Source: Firmicutes bacterium HGW-Firmicutes-7 (GTDB lineage Bacteria > Bacillota > Clostridia > Lachnospirales > Vallitaleaceae). Taken from it: DNA of 64,000 bases. Positions 54,562-63,608 of this stretch are shown in pieces. The notes under the pieces were generated by a model that did no database searches, was not told the origin of the DNA, and saw nothing but the letters and a program-made list of their open reading frames with translations. The stretch covers positions 1-64,000 of the forward strand of contig PGZO01000017.1 of the NCBI GenBank assembly GCA_002841375.1. The letters run 5' to 3'. The translations under genes and the position numbers were made by a program. The first letter of the stretch is position 1. Each line of letters begins with the position of its first letter.

Positions 54562-55953
54562 ATGATAAGTTTTGGGTCATCAATTTTAAACAATAGCAAA
54601 AAGGTGCATATTGGAGTTGGCATCCTTTTCCTTACAATAATTCTAGTGGTATTTGTAGGAATAAGCGTAAACGCTTCCAAAGATAAGACGATATATGGAA
54701 TTTATTTAGGAAATAAAGAAATAGGTTATGTAAAAAATCAAGATATAATTGAATTAGCAGTACAGGATGCAATAGATCAGCTAGAAGATAAGTTGGGAAC
54801 TAAGATTTTAATAGAGAGTAAACTTATGATTGAGCCGATTCAACAGATTCAACACAACCTTAAAGATGATAAAGAATTAGCAGATAAATTGTTCAACACG
54901 TTATTAGCGAATGAGGATTATTATAAGATACAAGCGTATGAGATATTAATTGATAATGCCACAAAAGTTATTGTTAATGATCAAGTGACAGCTACGCTAG
55001 TTCTAGAAGAAATAAAAGATTCATATATACCAACTGAAAACAAAGAAAATATTCAGGAAGTAAGTATTATAGAAAGCGTAACAAAGACGCCCGAATATGC
55101 ATTAAAAGCTGATATTATGACTAAAGACGAGGCTAAAACGAAGCTACTTGAAACCACAGAGGAAAAAAAAGTGTATGCCATAAATGAAGGAGATACTTTG
55201 TCCGAGATTGCGTATGCGAATAAAATACAATTAGAAGAATTATTGAAGTTAAACCCTGAACTGAAGGACGATAATGTTTTGAAAATTGGACAAGAAATAA
55301 ACTTAATGATACCAAAATCTAAGGTATCTGTTCGTACAAAAGAAACAACTGTATATGTGGAGCCCATTGAAAAAGCAGTAGAATATCAATATGATGCCAA
55401 CCAGTATACAAATTATAGTGATACTATTCAGCAGGGAAAAGAGGGTGTAAAAGAAGTTACAGCTACGGTTACGCGCATTAATGGCTTAGAAGAGAGAATA
55501 GATATCGATGCAGAGAAAGTGTTAGAAGAACCGCTTAACATAATTATTGTAGTTGGAACAAAAAAAATACCACTTAAGCAGGCAACAGGTAGTTATCAAA
55601 TGCCTGTAAAGGGTGTGATTACATCCACATTTGGTCCAAGGTGGGGAACGTTTCATGAAGGGCTTGACATTGCTGCACCAACGGGCACTCGAATAAGTGC
55701 AGCTGATGGAGGTACAGTAATATATTCTGGTTGGAATAATGGTGGGTATGGATACTTAGTAAAAGTTGATCATGGAAAAGGATTTGTTACATACTATGCG
55801 CATAACAGTAAGCTTTTAGTTGAAGTTGGTCAGAAAGTTGCAAAGGGCGAAGTGATAGCTGCTGTAGGAAGCACCGGAAACAGTACCGGTCCCCACTTAC
55901 ACTTTGAAATTCGCAAAAATGGAAATCCACAAAATCCTTATAACTACTTATAA
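54562..55953 (+). CDS. Membrane-anchored M23 endopeptidase with LysM and G5 domains
   Basis: A 463-residue cell-wall enzyme: N-terminal membrane anchor (16-36), an extended region, LysM (about 203-250; INEGDTLSEIAYANKI), G5 (about 260-334) and a peptidase M23 domain (about 355-460). Zinc ligands are seen in HEGLD (H365, D369) and HLHFE near the C-terminus. It cuts peptide cross-links in peptidoglycan during growth or division. Single gene with its own terminator. Confidence 0.92.
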   Translation: MISFGSSILNNSKKVHIGVGILFLTIILVVFVGISVNASKDKTIYGIYLGNKEIGYVKNQDIIELAVQDAIDQLEDKLGTKILIESKLMIEPIQQIQHNLKDDKELADKLFNTLLANEDYYKIQAYEILIDNATKVIVNDQVTATLVLEEIKDSYIPTENKENIQEVSIIESVTKTPEYALKADIMTKDEAKTKLLETTEEKKVYAINEGDTLSEIAYANKIQLEELLKLNPELKDDNVLKIGQEINLMIPKSKVSVRTKETTVYVEPIEKAVEYQYDANQYTNYSDTIQQGKEGVKEVTATVTRINGLEERIDIDAEKVLEEPLNIIIVVGTKKIPLKQATGSYQMPVKGVITSTFGPRWGTFHEGLDIAAPTGTRISAADGGTVIYSGWNNGGYGYLVKVDHGKGFVTYYAHNSKLLVEVGQKVAKGEVIAAVGSTGNSTGPHLHFEIRKNGNPQNPYNYL

Positions 55954-55990
55954 AAAACTATACAAAGGTTAATTCCTCTTTTTTGAATGG

Positions 55991-56031
55991 TTCCTGCAAG
56001 TCTAATAATGAGACTATGCAGGAATTTTTAT
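55991..56031 (+). terminator. Terminator of the endopeptidase gene
   Basis: ttcctgca (55991-55998) pairs with tgcaggaa (56017-56024) with agtct/agact inside, followed by T5. Confidence 0.85.
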
Positions 56032-56193
56032 TAGGATCTTCTGAAAAATATTACAGATTTAACTATATTTGTAAGTTCAAGTTGAGTGTTTTGTTATTTG
56101 CATATAATAACTGCGTATGTTAATTGATTATAGTAATTTTTTGTTAATTGCTATATAATAAGTACAAGTAATTATTAGGTTAGGAGGAATAGC

Positions 56194-56961
56194 ATGATTT
56201 ACATAGATAGGCGTAAAGAAATATTAGATTTAATTATGAGAAATGGATCTGTCAAGGTTATTGAATTATCTCAGAAATATGATGTCGGTGAAGTAACCAT
56301 AAGAAGAGATCTTAAATATCTTGCTCAAAATTATGGCATTCAATTGACCTATGGGGGTGCTTTAGCAGGAGATATTGGTGGCTATAAAAGTATTATTGAG
56401 ACAGATTTAACTAAAAAACGTACTTTGAATCTTGAAGCAAAAAAAATAATTGCAAGAAAAGCAGCAAGCTTAATTGAAGATGGAGATACGATTGCCTTAA
56501 ATGCTGGAAGTACAGTAGAACTTATTATCGATTATCTTGAAGATTTTAAGTCGCTTAATGTAATTACTTTGTCTTTAAACGTAGCGGCGAAGGCGTCTGC
56601 AAAGCCATTTATAGATGTTTATATGCCTGGAGGAAAGCTAAGAAGCGTATCTGGCGCTTTTTATGGATCTGACGCGGAGGCGTTTTTGGAAAAGTTTAGT
56701 GTTGACAAGGCTTTTTTTGGAGTTGTTGCAGCCTGTGTTAAGAATGGTATTACTCATCCTGTACTTGAAGAGGTGCATATCAATAAGGTGCTATCACAGA
56801 TTAGTAGAAACAATTATTTGGTTGCAGATAGTTCCAAATTTGATAAGGTGTCGTTAATAAAAATGATGGATTTAGATGCCTTCGATATTTTTATTACAGA
56901 TGATGAACTACAAGAAGTATATAAAAGTTACGCCGAGTTGAATGATATTAAAATTATTTAG
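56194..56961 (+). CDS. DeoR-family transcriptional regulator of the glycerol cluster
   Basis: A 255-residue repressor with the DeoR helix-turn-helix (VIELSQKYDVGEVTIRRDLKYLA, about 22-44) and sensor domain (EDGDTIALNAGSTVELI, LVADSSKFDKVSL). It heads the glpK region in the manner of GlpR, so glycerol-3-phosphate is a likely inducer. A -10-like TATAAT lies at 56154-56159 with a weak -35. Confidence 0.85.
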   Translation: MIYIDRRKEILDLIMRNGSVKVIELSQKYDVGEVTIRRDLKYLAQNYGIQLTYGGALAGDIGGYKSIIETDLTKKRTLNLEAKKIIARKAASLIEDGDTIALNAGSTVELIIDYLEDFKSLNVITLSLNVAAKASAKPFIDVYMPGGKLRSVSGAFYGSDAEAFLEKFSVDKAFFGVVAACVKNGITHPVLEEVHINKVLSQISRNNYLVADSSKFDKVSLIKMMDLDAFDIFITDDELQEVYKSYAELNDIKII

Positions 56962-56974
56962 TAAACATATGTGA

Positions 56975-57019
56975 AAAAGGTTTGTATGAAAGTAAATTCT
57001 TTCATACAAACCTTTTTTT
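56975..57019 (+). terminator. Terminator after the second DeoR gene
   Basis: A perfect 18-bp stem (56975-56992 with 56999-57016) and T7, 13 bp past the stop. The strongest intrinsic terminator in the window. Confidence 0.95.
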
Positions 57020-57119
57020 GTTTTTATTTTGGAAATTTTGTTTTATATTTTGAAAAAAGCTTAACTTAGTTTTGGATATCAGTTACACAAAAAAACAAAT
57101 AACACCATAAATATAACAT

Positions 57120-57225
57120 GAAGTGAATACGAATTGAATATAATGTACACATATAATTTGAAAAAGGATTGACATTTGTCAGAAAAGTATTATAATATAG
57201 TCATAAACATAATACGAAGTGAATA
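57120..57225. promoter_or_regulatory. glp promoter with two gaagtgaata operator candidates
   Basis: TTGACA at 57169-57174 and TATAAT at 57191-57196 with a 16-bp spacer. Two identical 10-bp motifs, gaagtgaata at 57120-57129 and 57216-57225, flank the promoter 96 bp apart, and a related attgaata lies at 57133-57140. DeoR proteins repress by binding repeats around a promoter, and the DeoR gene is just upstream. Confidence 0.6.
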
Positions 57226-57445
57226 AAAATGTTATACAAAACGATCATGGACTCAATTAAAGGATTTCGATGTGAATATACATACATATTTATTGGGTGT
57301 AAATGAATCCATTATCAAAAAAATAATTAATAAGGAGGTTGATTATGTAACACAGACCATAATGGATTGTTTAATAAATGCTAAACCGAAGTCCTTCAAA
57401 TAAATGATGGAATGGGTTTAGAACAAAATTTAAGGAGGATTTACG
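57226..57445 (+). other. Long glp leader with a start-stop element
   Basis: The leader between promoter and first gene is about 240 nt. It contains AAGGAGG at 57332-57338 followed at 6 bp by ATG-TAA (57345-57350), a start codon directly followed by a stop. The rest holds no ORF of note. It could hold a ribosome in place and affect the transcript or the downstream gene. Confidence 0.45.
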
Positions 57446-58450
57446 ATGGATCTATTAGTGTTATTTTTGTCTTTTTGTGGTGGAATACTAGGGGCAGCTA
57501 TCGGTGGATTAGCATCATTTATTTTATGTGGTGTAGCAGGGTTGATTGGAATTGCTCTATCAAGTGCAGGCGTGCAATTTGACTGGCTAGGGATCGTATC
57601 CTTTGGTCCAGTGTTTGGTCCACACATAGCCTTTGCGGGTGGAGTTGGGGCGGCAGCCTTTGCAAAGAAAATTAAGGTACTAGAAACGGGGAAAGATACT
57701 GTTACAGCGCTGATCAGTATCAAAAAGATCAGCGTACTACTTGTGGGTGGAGTATTTGGCGCATTTGGCTACGTATGTGCGTTTGTGATTGGGAAAATAT
57801 TACCTGGTAGGATTGATGGAGTTGCACTAACAGTTATGATTTCAGCTATTATAGCTAAATTGGTGTTTACAGGCGAATTATTTGGAAAAGTCGGCGAGGA
57901 AGACAAGAAGTTGGGTGGAAGATTTAGCCCATTAGCTAAAAGTGCATGGGTAGATTATATGACAACAGCAGCGCAAAAAACGATTCTTGCCGTAGCATTT
58001 GGTGGACTATCAGCATATATTACACACCTAATGTTGCTCAATGAACAAACAGCTGCAGCAGCAGTATTTTTCGGATTTTGTATTTCTGCTACGTCTTTGA
58101 TTTTTCTTCAATTTGGAACAGCGGTACCAGTTACACATCATATAACATTATGTGCAGCTTATGGAGTAGTAGCTAGTGGTGGTAATATATTATGGGGTAT
58201 TGCAGCTGCAATCATTGCTGCATTTTTAGGAGATTTTCTTGCAAGGTTATTCTGTTGTTATGGAGATGTACATATAGATCCACCAGCAATGTCAATTGCT
58301 GCAACGTCACTTATCCTACTGGGTATATTACCTAATACAGGAATATTTAATCTTCAACCAGCAATAATTGTACTTCCTGTTATTGCAATTGCACTTGTTT
58401 ATAGCTTTTTAGAGTATAATTGGATTAATAAGAAAAGTTTGCAGTCATAG
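57446..58450 (+). CDS. Multi-pass membrane protein of unknown function in the glycerol operon
   Basis: A 334-residue protein with about ten hydrophobic segments, many Gly and Ala residues and a cytoplasmic stretch GKVGEEDKKLGGRFSP (about 147-162). Conserved-looking polar points are HHITLCAAYG and CCYGDVHIDPPAMS. It is not an aquaporin (no NPA motifs) or an MFS protein. It is 18 bp before glpK in one operon, so uptake of glycerol or a related polyol, or glycerol-3-phosphate, is the simplest inference. Confidence 0.6.
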   Translation: MDLLVLFLSFCGGILGAAIGGLASFILCGVAGLIGIALSSAGVQFDWLGIVSFGPVFGPHIAFAGGVGAAAFAKKIKVLETGKDTVTALISIKKISVLLVGGVFGAFGYVCAFVIGKILPGRIDGVALTVMISAIIAKLVFTGELFGKVGEEDKKLGGRFSPLAKSAWVDYMTTAAQKTILAVAFGGLSAYITHLMLLNEQTAAAAVFFGFCISATSLIFLQFGTAVPVTHHITLCAAYGVVASGGNILWGIAAAIIAAFLGDFLARLFCCYGDVHIDPPAMSIAATSLILLGILPNTGIFNLQPAIIVLPVIAIALVYSFLEYNWINKKSLQS

Positions 58451-58468
58451 ACTGAAGGAGGCAATAAG

Positions 58469-59965
58469 ATGAAGAATTATATAATGGTTATTGATGAGGG
58501 GACTACCGGAACAAGAGCGCTCATATTTGACAAAAATTTTAATATTGTATCTCAAAGCTATAGCGAGTTCACGCAATATACACCGAGTGAAGACAAAGTA
58601 GAACATGATGCGAATGAAATATATGATAAGAGCATTGAGATGTGTAAGTTTGCACTAAAACAGGCAAATGTTACTGCGGATGAAATTGATACTATTGGAA
58701 TAACGAATCAAAGAGCAACTTGCCTTGTTTGGGATAAGAATACCGGAGAACCTCTATATAACGCTATTGTTTGGCAAGACAATAGAACGGCTGATCTCGC
58801 GCAAAAAATTAACTCCTGTGAATGGGGGCAAAAGGCGAGACAAGCAACGGGGTGGACAGTTGCACCTGTATACTCTTCGCTAATGCTTAATTGGTATATT
58901 GAAAATGTACCAACAATAAAAGAAAAAATTGATAGCGGTGAAGCGTTATTTGGAACAATTGATACTTGGTTAATATGGAAATTGACGAATAGAAAAGTGC
59001 ACGCTACAAGTTTTTCTAATGCATCTGTTATGGGTAGTTTAGATTTAAAAACAGGAAAATGGTACGAAGAATTCTTGGATTATTTAGGCGTTCCAGTGAC
59101 AATTTATCCAAATGTTATTGAAGACTCAGGTGATTTTGGAGCAACCGCTTCTGAGATATTTGGCGCTAGTATTCCTATTACAGGTGTAATTGCAGATCAA
59201 CATGCTGCATTATTTGCTCAAGGTTGTATTGAAGCAGGTATGGGAAAATGTACAAATGGAACAGGTACTTTTATTGATGTTAATATAGGTAATAAGTGTG
59301 TTATATCAGAAAAGGGATTAAGTACTGTTATTGCATGGAAAATTGGAAAAGACATTACATATGCTGTTGAAGGGTATTCAGCTGTAACAGGTTCTGCCAT
59401 ACAATGGCTTAGAGATGGACTTGGTATCATAAAAAGCTCAGAAGAAACTGAAAATATGGCGAATTCTGTAGAGGATTCTAATGGTGTATATTTTGTACCA
59501 GCGTTAGCGGGTCTTAGTGCACCTTATTGGGATGCATTTGCTAGAGGTATGATTATTGGAATCACAAGAGGTACTACAAGTGCGCATATAGTAAGAGCAA
59601 CTTTAGAAGCAATCGCGTATTTAAGTAAAGATATATTTGATGCAATTACAGATGAGGCTGGAGTGAAAATGAAATCCATCAATATAGATGGTGGTGCTTC
59701 AAAAAACAACTTCTTGGCACAATTCCTATCTGACATGATAAATGCGACGGTACAAAGGCCAGTATCTATAGAAGCAACGAGCTTGGGTGCGGCTCAAATG
59801 GCAGGCTTGTACACAGGCTTTTGGAATATGGAAGATTTGAATAATACTGTAGTGAATGAAAGAATCTTCAATCCAATGCTTGAAGCAGGCAAAAGAGAAC
59901 TTCTATATAGTAACTGGCAAGAAGCTGTAAAGAGATCTTCAGGATGGATTAAGGTAAATGTATAA
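58469..59965 (+). CDS. glpK: Glycerol kinase
   Basis: FGGY-family kinase of 498 residues. DEGTTGTRALIFD (about 6-18), the glycerol-binding GITNQRATCLVWDKNTG and WQDNRT, IADQHAALFAQGC and the C-terminal IDGGASKNNFLAQFLSD are present. It makes glycerol-3-phosphate for the oxidases encoded downstream. The usual Gram-positive EI/HPr phosphorylation site is not evident by eye. Confidence 0.9.
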   Translation: MKNYIMVIDEGTTGTRALIFDKNFNIVSQSYSEFTQYTPSEDKVEHDANEIYDKSIEMCKFALKQANVTADEIDTIGITNQRATCLVWDKNTGEPLYNAIVWQDNRTADLAQKINSCEWGQKARQATGWTVAPVYSSLMLNWYIENVPTIKEKIDSGEALFGTIDTWLIWKLTNRKVHATSFSNASVMGSLDLKTGKWYEEFLDYLGVPVTIYPNVIEDSGDFGATASEIFGASIPITGVIADQHAALFAQGCIEAGMGKCTNGTGTFIDVNIGNKCVISEKGLSTVIAWKIGKDITYAVEGYSAVTGSAIQWLRDGLGIIKSSEETENMANSVEDSNGVYFVPALAGLSAPYWDAFARGMIIGITRGTTSAHIVRATLEAIAYLSKDIFDAITDEAGVKMKSINIDGGASKNNFLAQFLSDMINATVQRPVSIEATSLGAAQMAGLYTGFWNMEDLNNTVVNERIFNPMLEAGKRELLYSNWQEAVKRSSGWIKVNV

Positions 59966-60064
59966 TTTTATTGTGTAGTAAATTAGTTCCTTTTAAAATT
60001 CCTTTGGTTTTTTGATAGATCCAACCTTAATGAAAATGTACCTTTTATTAAGCATGTTTCATGT

Positions 60065-60088
60065 ATGATCAAATATTTGAAGATCATG
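60065..60088. promoter_or_regulatory. Palindrome before the G3P oxidase genes
   Basis: atgatc and gatcat (60065-60070, 60083-60088 approximately) form a spaced inverted repeat in the gap after glpK. It may be an operator or the tail of a weak hairpin. Confidence 0.25.
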
Positions 60089-60094
60089 AACTAT

Positions 60095-60178
60095 CTTAAC
60101 CATACTTTTTGCTTTAGGGTGAAGAGGAAACAATGCGGTACAAATGAATGCAGTGTTACGCTTCAAAGTGTGGTTAAG
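60095..60178 (+). ncRNA. Candidate structured leader RNA upstream of the G3P oxidase operon
   Basis: A 14-bp outer stem (60095-60108 with 60165-60178, one A/U-to-G wobble) encloses a nested inner arm: GAAG/CTTC (60121-60124, 60161-60164), ACA/TGT (60130-60132, 60154-60156) and TGC/GCA (60134-60136, 60150-60152), with internal loops aggaa/tacg and a 13-nt apical loop. It lies 45 nt before the start of 60224 with no terminator. The architecture, a long closing stem with an inner arm carrying internal loops, is like a riboswitch aptamer, but the sequence matches none I know. Confidence 0.5.
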
Positions 60179-60223
60179 ACTCCCTTTAAAAATTGTTTTT
60201 AAGAAAAGATGTAGGAGGTTACA

Positions 60224-61924
60224 ATGTTAAATCATTTTTATTCCTTAATAAATGAAAATAATGAACTAAAAAAATATGAAATTAATGCAGAACGAACAGA
60301 TCAAAATGTTATTCATTTGAGTGGAGAAGTAGATGTTTGGCAGCATGTAATTGATATTGGACACATTGCAGGGAGTATTAAAGGTATTAAAGGTGTCGTC
60401 AATCATATAACTGCTCAAAATATTAAACCACAAAAGAAAGATAACGCATCACTTATTTCAGGAGCAAAACAAATTGGTATCATCGATACGATGGATGTTG
60501 TAATTGTTGGTGCTGGTGTTATAGGGACAGGTATTGCAAGGGAGCTTGCTAAGTATGATCTGAAAATTGCACTTATAGAAAAGAACTCAGATATTTCTGA
60601 AGGAACAACAAAAGCGAATAATGGTATGATTCACTCGGGCTATGACTCTAAAACAGGAACTTTGAAAGCTGAAATGAATGTCAAAGGAAATGCAATGTAT
60701 TCTAAGTGGGCAGAGGAATTAAACTTTCCCTTTAATCGAACAGGTTCATTTGTCGCTGGTTTTAGTGAAGAAGATGATGAATATCTAGAAATGTATTATG
60801 AAAGAGGTAAAGCAAACGGCGTTCCAGGCATAGAAATAATCAGTGCCCAAAAGGCAAGAGAATTTGAACCCAATTTACATCATACAATTACAAAGCTATT
60901 ATGGACACCAAGTGCAGGTTATGTTGAACCCTATGAAGTTACTGAAGCATTAGCAGAAAATGCAGTTGATAATGGTGTTTCAATTATGCTTTCAACGGAA
61001 GTATTAAATATTATAACAAAAGAAAATAACGTTCAAAGTGTTGTTACGAACAAGGGGATTATTCAAACAAGTTGGGTCATTAACGCAGCAGGGCTTTATG
61101 CAGATGAAATTGCTGAAATGGTAGGGGATTGCTTTTATACCATTCATCCAAGAAGAGGAACTCTAGTCTTATTTGATAAAAGTAACAAAGGCATTATTGA
61201 AAGGTTTATTGGAACACCACCTAAGAATTTTACCAAAGGCGGAGGTCCGATGCAAACGCCAGAAGGAAATCCAATTTGGGGACCATCAGCCATTGAAGTG
61301 CCAGATAAAGAAAATGTTGATGTAGATCAACAAGATTTAGATTTTATTATTAACAAATCCGCTCATTTAGTAGAAGGAATTAGTAGACAAAGCGTTATTA
61401 CATTTTTTAGTGGACTTAGAGCCTGTACATATACAGAAGATTTTATTATTGAAGCATCTGAAAAGGTTAAAGGTTTTATACATGTTTCTGGCATTCAATC
61501 TCCGGGATTAGCTTCTGCACCAGCTATAGCCCAACGAGTTGAGAATATATTTATCGAATTAAACCCATCAACAGGTAAAAAAGAAAATTTTAATCCAATT
61601 CGAGAAAAACCAATCCACTTCAGGGAATGTACTTTCAAAGAAAAGGATGAATTGATTAAAAAAGATCCTAAATACGCCCATGTTATTTGTAGATGTGAAA
61701 CGATAACAGAAGCCGAAATTATTCGTGCAATTAGAGGCAAGATACCTGCCAGAACGTTAGATGCAGTAAAAAGAAGAACAAGAGCAGGTATGGGAAGATG
61801 TCAAGGTGGATTTTGTGGGCCAAGAGTTGTAGAAATTATTTCAAGAGAGCTTGGGATTGATCCAACAGAGGTTACCTTAAAAGGAAATACTTCAAATGTT
61901 TTGATAAGTCATTCGAGAAAATAA
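60224..61924 (+). CDS. glpA: BON-domain fused glycerol-3-phosphate dehydrogenase/oxidase flavoprotein with C-terminal BFD [2Fe-2S] domain
   Basis: A 566-residue protein. Residues 5-70 resemble a BON domain (VIHLSGEVDVW, IKGIKGVVNHI). The FAD site VVIVGAGVIGTGIARE (about 89-104) and the DAO-type domain follow, with a C-terminal BFD-like segment (about 485-545) whose Cys pairs lie in ICRCE and RCQGGFCG. This matches the anaerobic GlpA-type G3P dehydrogenase, with GlpB-like and DUF1667 proteins encoded next. The N-terminal BON fusion is unusual. The redox partner would be the neighbour flavoprotein. Confidence 0.82.
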   Translation: MLNHFYSLINENNELKKYEINAERTDQNVIHLSGEVDVWQHVIDIGHIAGSIKGIKGVVNHITAQNIKPQKKDNASLISGAKQIGIIDTMDVVIVGAGVIGTGIARELAKYDLKIALIEKNSDISEGTTKANNGMIHSGYDSKTGTLKAEMNVKGNAMYSKWAEELNFPFNRTGSFVAGFSEEDDEYLEMYYERGKANGVPGIEIISAQKAREFEPNLHHTITKLLWTPSAGYVEPYEVTEALAENAVDNGVSIMLSTEVLNIITKENNVQSVVTNKGIIQTSWVINAAGLYADEIAEMVGDCFYTIHPRRGTLVLFDKSNKGIIERFIGTPPKNFTKGGGPMQTPEGNPIWGPSAIEVPDKENVDVDQQDLDFIINKSAHLVEGISRQSVITFFSGLRACTYTEDFIIEASEKVKGFIHVSGIQSPGLASAPAIAQRVENIFIELNPSTGKKENFNPIREKPIHFRECTFKEKDELIKKDPKYAHVICRCETITEAEIIRAIRGKIPARTLDAVKRRTRAGMGRCQGGFCGPRVVEIISRELGIDPTEVTLKGNTSNVLISHSRK

Positions 61925-61956
61925 TCTTAGCTTTTTTTTAAGATAAGGAGGGAAAC

Positions 61957-63225
61957 ATGAAAAAATTAAATATAGATTTGATTATTATTGGCGGAGGACC
62001 TGCTGGAATGGCGGCAGCTACACAAGCGAATGATAATGGATTAGAGAAAGTGTTGATTATTGAAAGAGATTGCGAGTTAGGTGGGATTCTTCAACAATGT
62101 ATACATGATGGCTTTGGGCTTATTAGCTTCAAAGAACGATTAACGGGTGGCCAATATGCACAACGTTACATCAATCAAGTTGAAGCAAAAGGCATTCAAG
62201 TAAAGTTAAATACAATGGTGTTAGAAATCACAAGTGATAAAAAGGTTTACGCCGTAAATGAAGAAGATGGATTGCTAGAGATCAGTGCTAAAGCCATTAT
62301 TTTGGCTATGGGGTGTAGAGAACGAACGAGAGCGCAAGTATTTATTAATGGTGCTAGACCAGCAGGTGTATTTACAGCAGGTGCAGTACAAAGATATATC
62401 AATATGGAAGGGTTTTTACCGGGTAAAAAAGCTGTAATTCTGGGATCTGGTGATATTGGACTCATTATGGCTAGAAGAATGACGCTAGAGGGCATTAAGG
62501 TTGAAGGCGTCTATGAAATCATGAAAACAGAAGGTGGATTAACACGTAATATTGAACAATGCCTCAATGATTATGGTATTGTGTTGAATCTTTCTACAAC
62601 GATAACTAAGATCCATGGAAACAAAAGAGTAGAAGGTGTAACTGTTTCTCAAGTAGATGCGTCTATGAAACCAATTGAAGGAACAGATCGTTATATTGAA
62701 TGTGATATGGTTGTACTATCAGTTGGACTCATTCCTGAAAATGAATTGTCTAAAAATGTAGGTATTGAACTCGATTCGTTAACAAAAGGTCCTATAGTAG
62801 ATGAAAATATGATGACTTCAATACCGGGGGTGTTTGCAGCTGGTAATGTTGTTGCAGTATTTGACCTTGTAGATTATGTATCTCAAACTGGTGTTATCGC
62901 AGCAAAGGGTGCTATGAAATATATTAACGGCACCTTAGATTTAACCAATACATACATATCCGTAAATTCAGGTGAAAATGTTTCGGTATTAATACCACAA
63001 AAAATCAGAAAAAGTAATTTAGATAATAAGCAAGATTTTTTCCTAAGAGTTCGTGAGGAAAATGAAAAAATGAAGCTTGAAACTGAGTGGTCAGATAAAT
63101 TGGTTCAGGCAGGTAAATTTAGTATGGTTAAGCCTCCAGAGATGATTCATATAACACTTGGGGAAAAAGAACTTGCACAATTCACGGATGAAGACATTTG
63201 TTTTCATATGAGAAAGGAGTCATAG
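61957..63225 (+). CDS. FAD/NAD-dependent oxidoreductase, partner of the G3P dehydrogenase
   Basis: A 422-residue flavoprotein with IIGGGPAGMAAA (8-19), the GCRERTR segment, a second nucleotide site AVILGSGDIGLIMAR (about 165-180) and a C-terminal FAD-binding VFAAGNVV. It belongs to the pyridine-nucleotide-disulfide-like family often encoded after GlpA-like genes and with DUF1667 proteins. It probably passes electrons from the dehydrogenase to NAD or another carrier. Confidence 0.82.
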   Translation: MKKLNIDLIIIGGGPAGMAAATQANDNGLEKVLIIERDCELGGILQQCIHDGFGLISFKERLTGGQYAQRYINQVEAKGIQVKLNTMVLEITSDKKVYAVNEEDGLLEISAKAIILAMGCRERTRAQVFINGARPAGVFTAGAVQRYINMEGFLPGKKAVILGSGDIGLIMARRMTLEGIKVEGVYEIMKTEGGLTRNIEQCLNDYGIVLNLSTTITKIHGNKRVEGVTVSQVDASMKPIEGTDRYIECDMVVLSVGLIPENELSKNVGIELDSLTKGPIVDENMMTSIPGVFAAGNVVAVFDLVDYVSQTGVIAAKGAMKYINGTLDLTNTYISVNSGENVSVLIPQKIRKSNLDNKQDFFLRVREENEKMKLETEWSDKLVQAGKFSMVKPPEMIHITLGEKELAQFTDEDICFHMRKES

Positions 63226-63229
63226 GCTT

Positions 63230-63598
63230 ATGGAGAAGATTTCGTATACTTGTATCGTATGTCCCAAAAGCTGTAAGGGAGAACTCATTGTCAAGGACAA
63301 TAATGAATTTGAAACGTCAGGTTATATTTGTAAAAGAGGAATTGAATATGCAATTAATGAGTATAGGTCTCCAAAAAGAATGCTCACTACTACAGTTAAG
63401 ATGCTAAATGGTACATTTTCAAATTTACCTGTAGTAAGTGACAACGAAGTGGATAAAGATAAGCTATTTGCATGTTTGAACTATCTTTATAGTACGAAGC
63501 TTGAAGCACCAATCAAAGAGGGCGACATCATTGTAGCAAATATATTAAATACAGGTGTTAATATCATAGCAGCAAGAGACATGAAAATAAAATCTTAG
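63230..63598 (+). CDS. DUF1667 cysteine-rich protein
   Basis: A 122-residue protein with CIVCPKSCKGEL near the N-terminus (C8, C11, C15) and a further Cys in GYICKRG, then SPKRMLTTTV. DUF1667 proteins accompany GlpA/GlpB-like flavoproteins and probably bind an Fe-S cluster for electron transfer to the membrane or a flavoprotein. Four bases separate it from the upstream gene. Confidence 0.88.
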   Translation: MEKISYTCIVCPKSCKGELIVKDNNEFETSGYICKRGIEYAINEYRSPKRMLTTTVKMLNGTFSNLPVVSDNEVDKDKLFACLNYLYSTKLEAPIKEGDIIVANILNTGVNIIAARDMKIKS

Positions 63599-63608
63599 GA
63601 GGTAAGGC

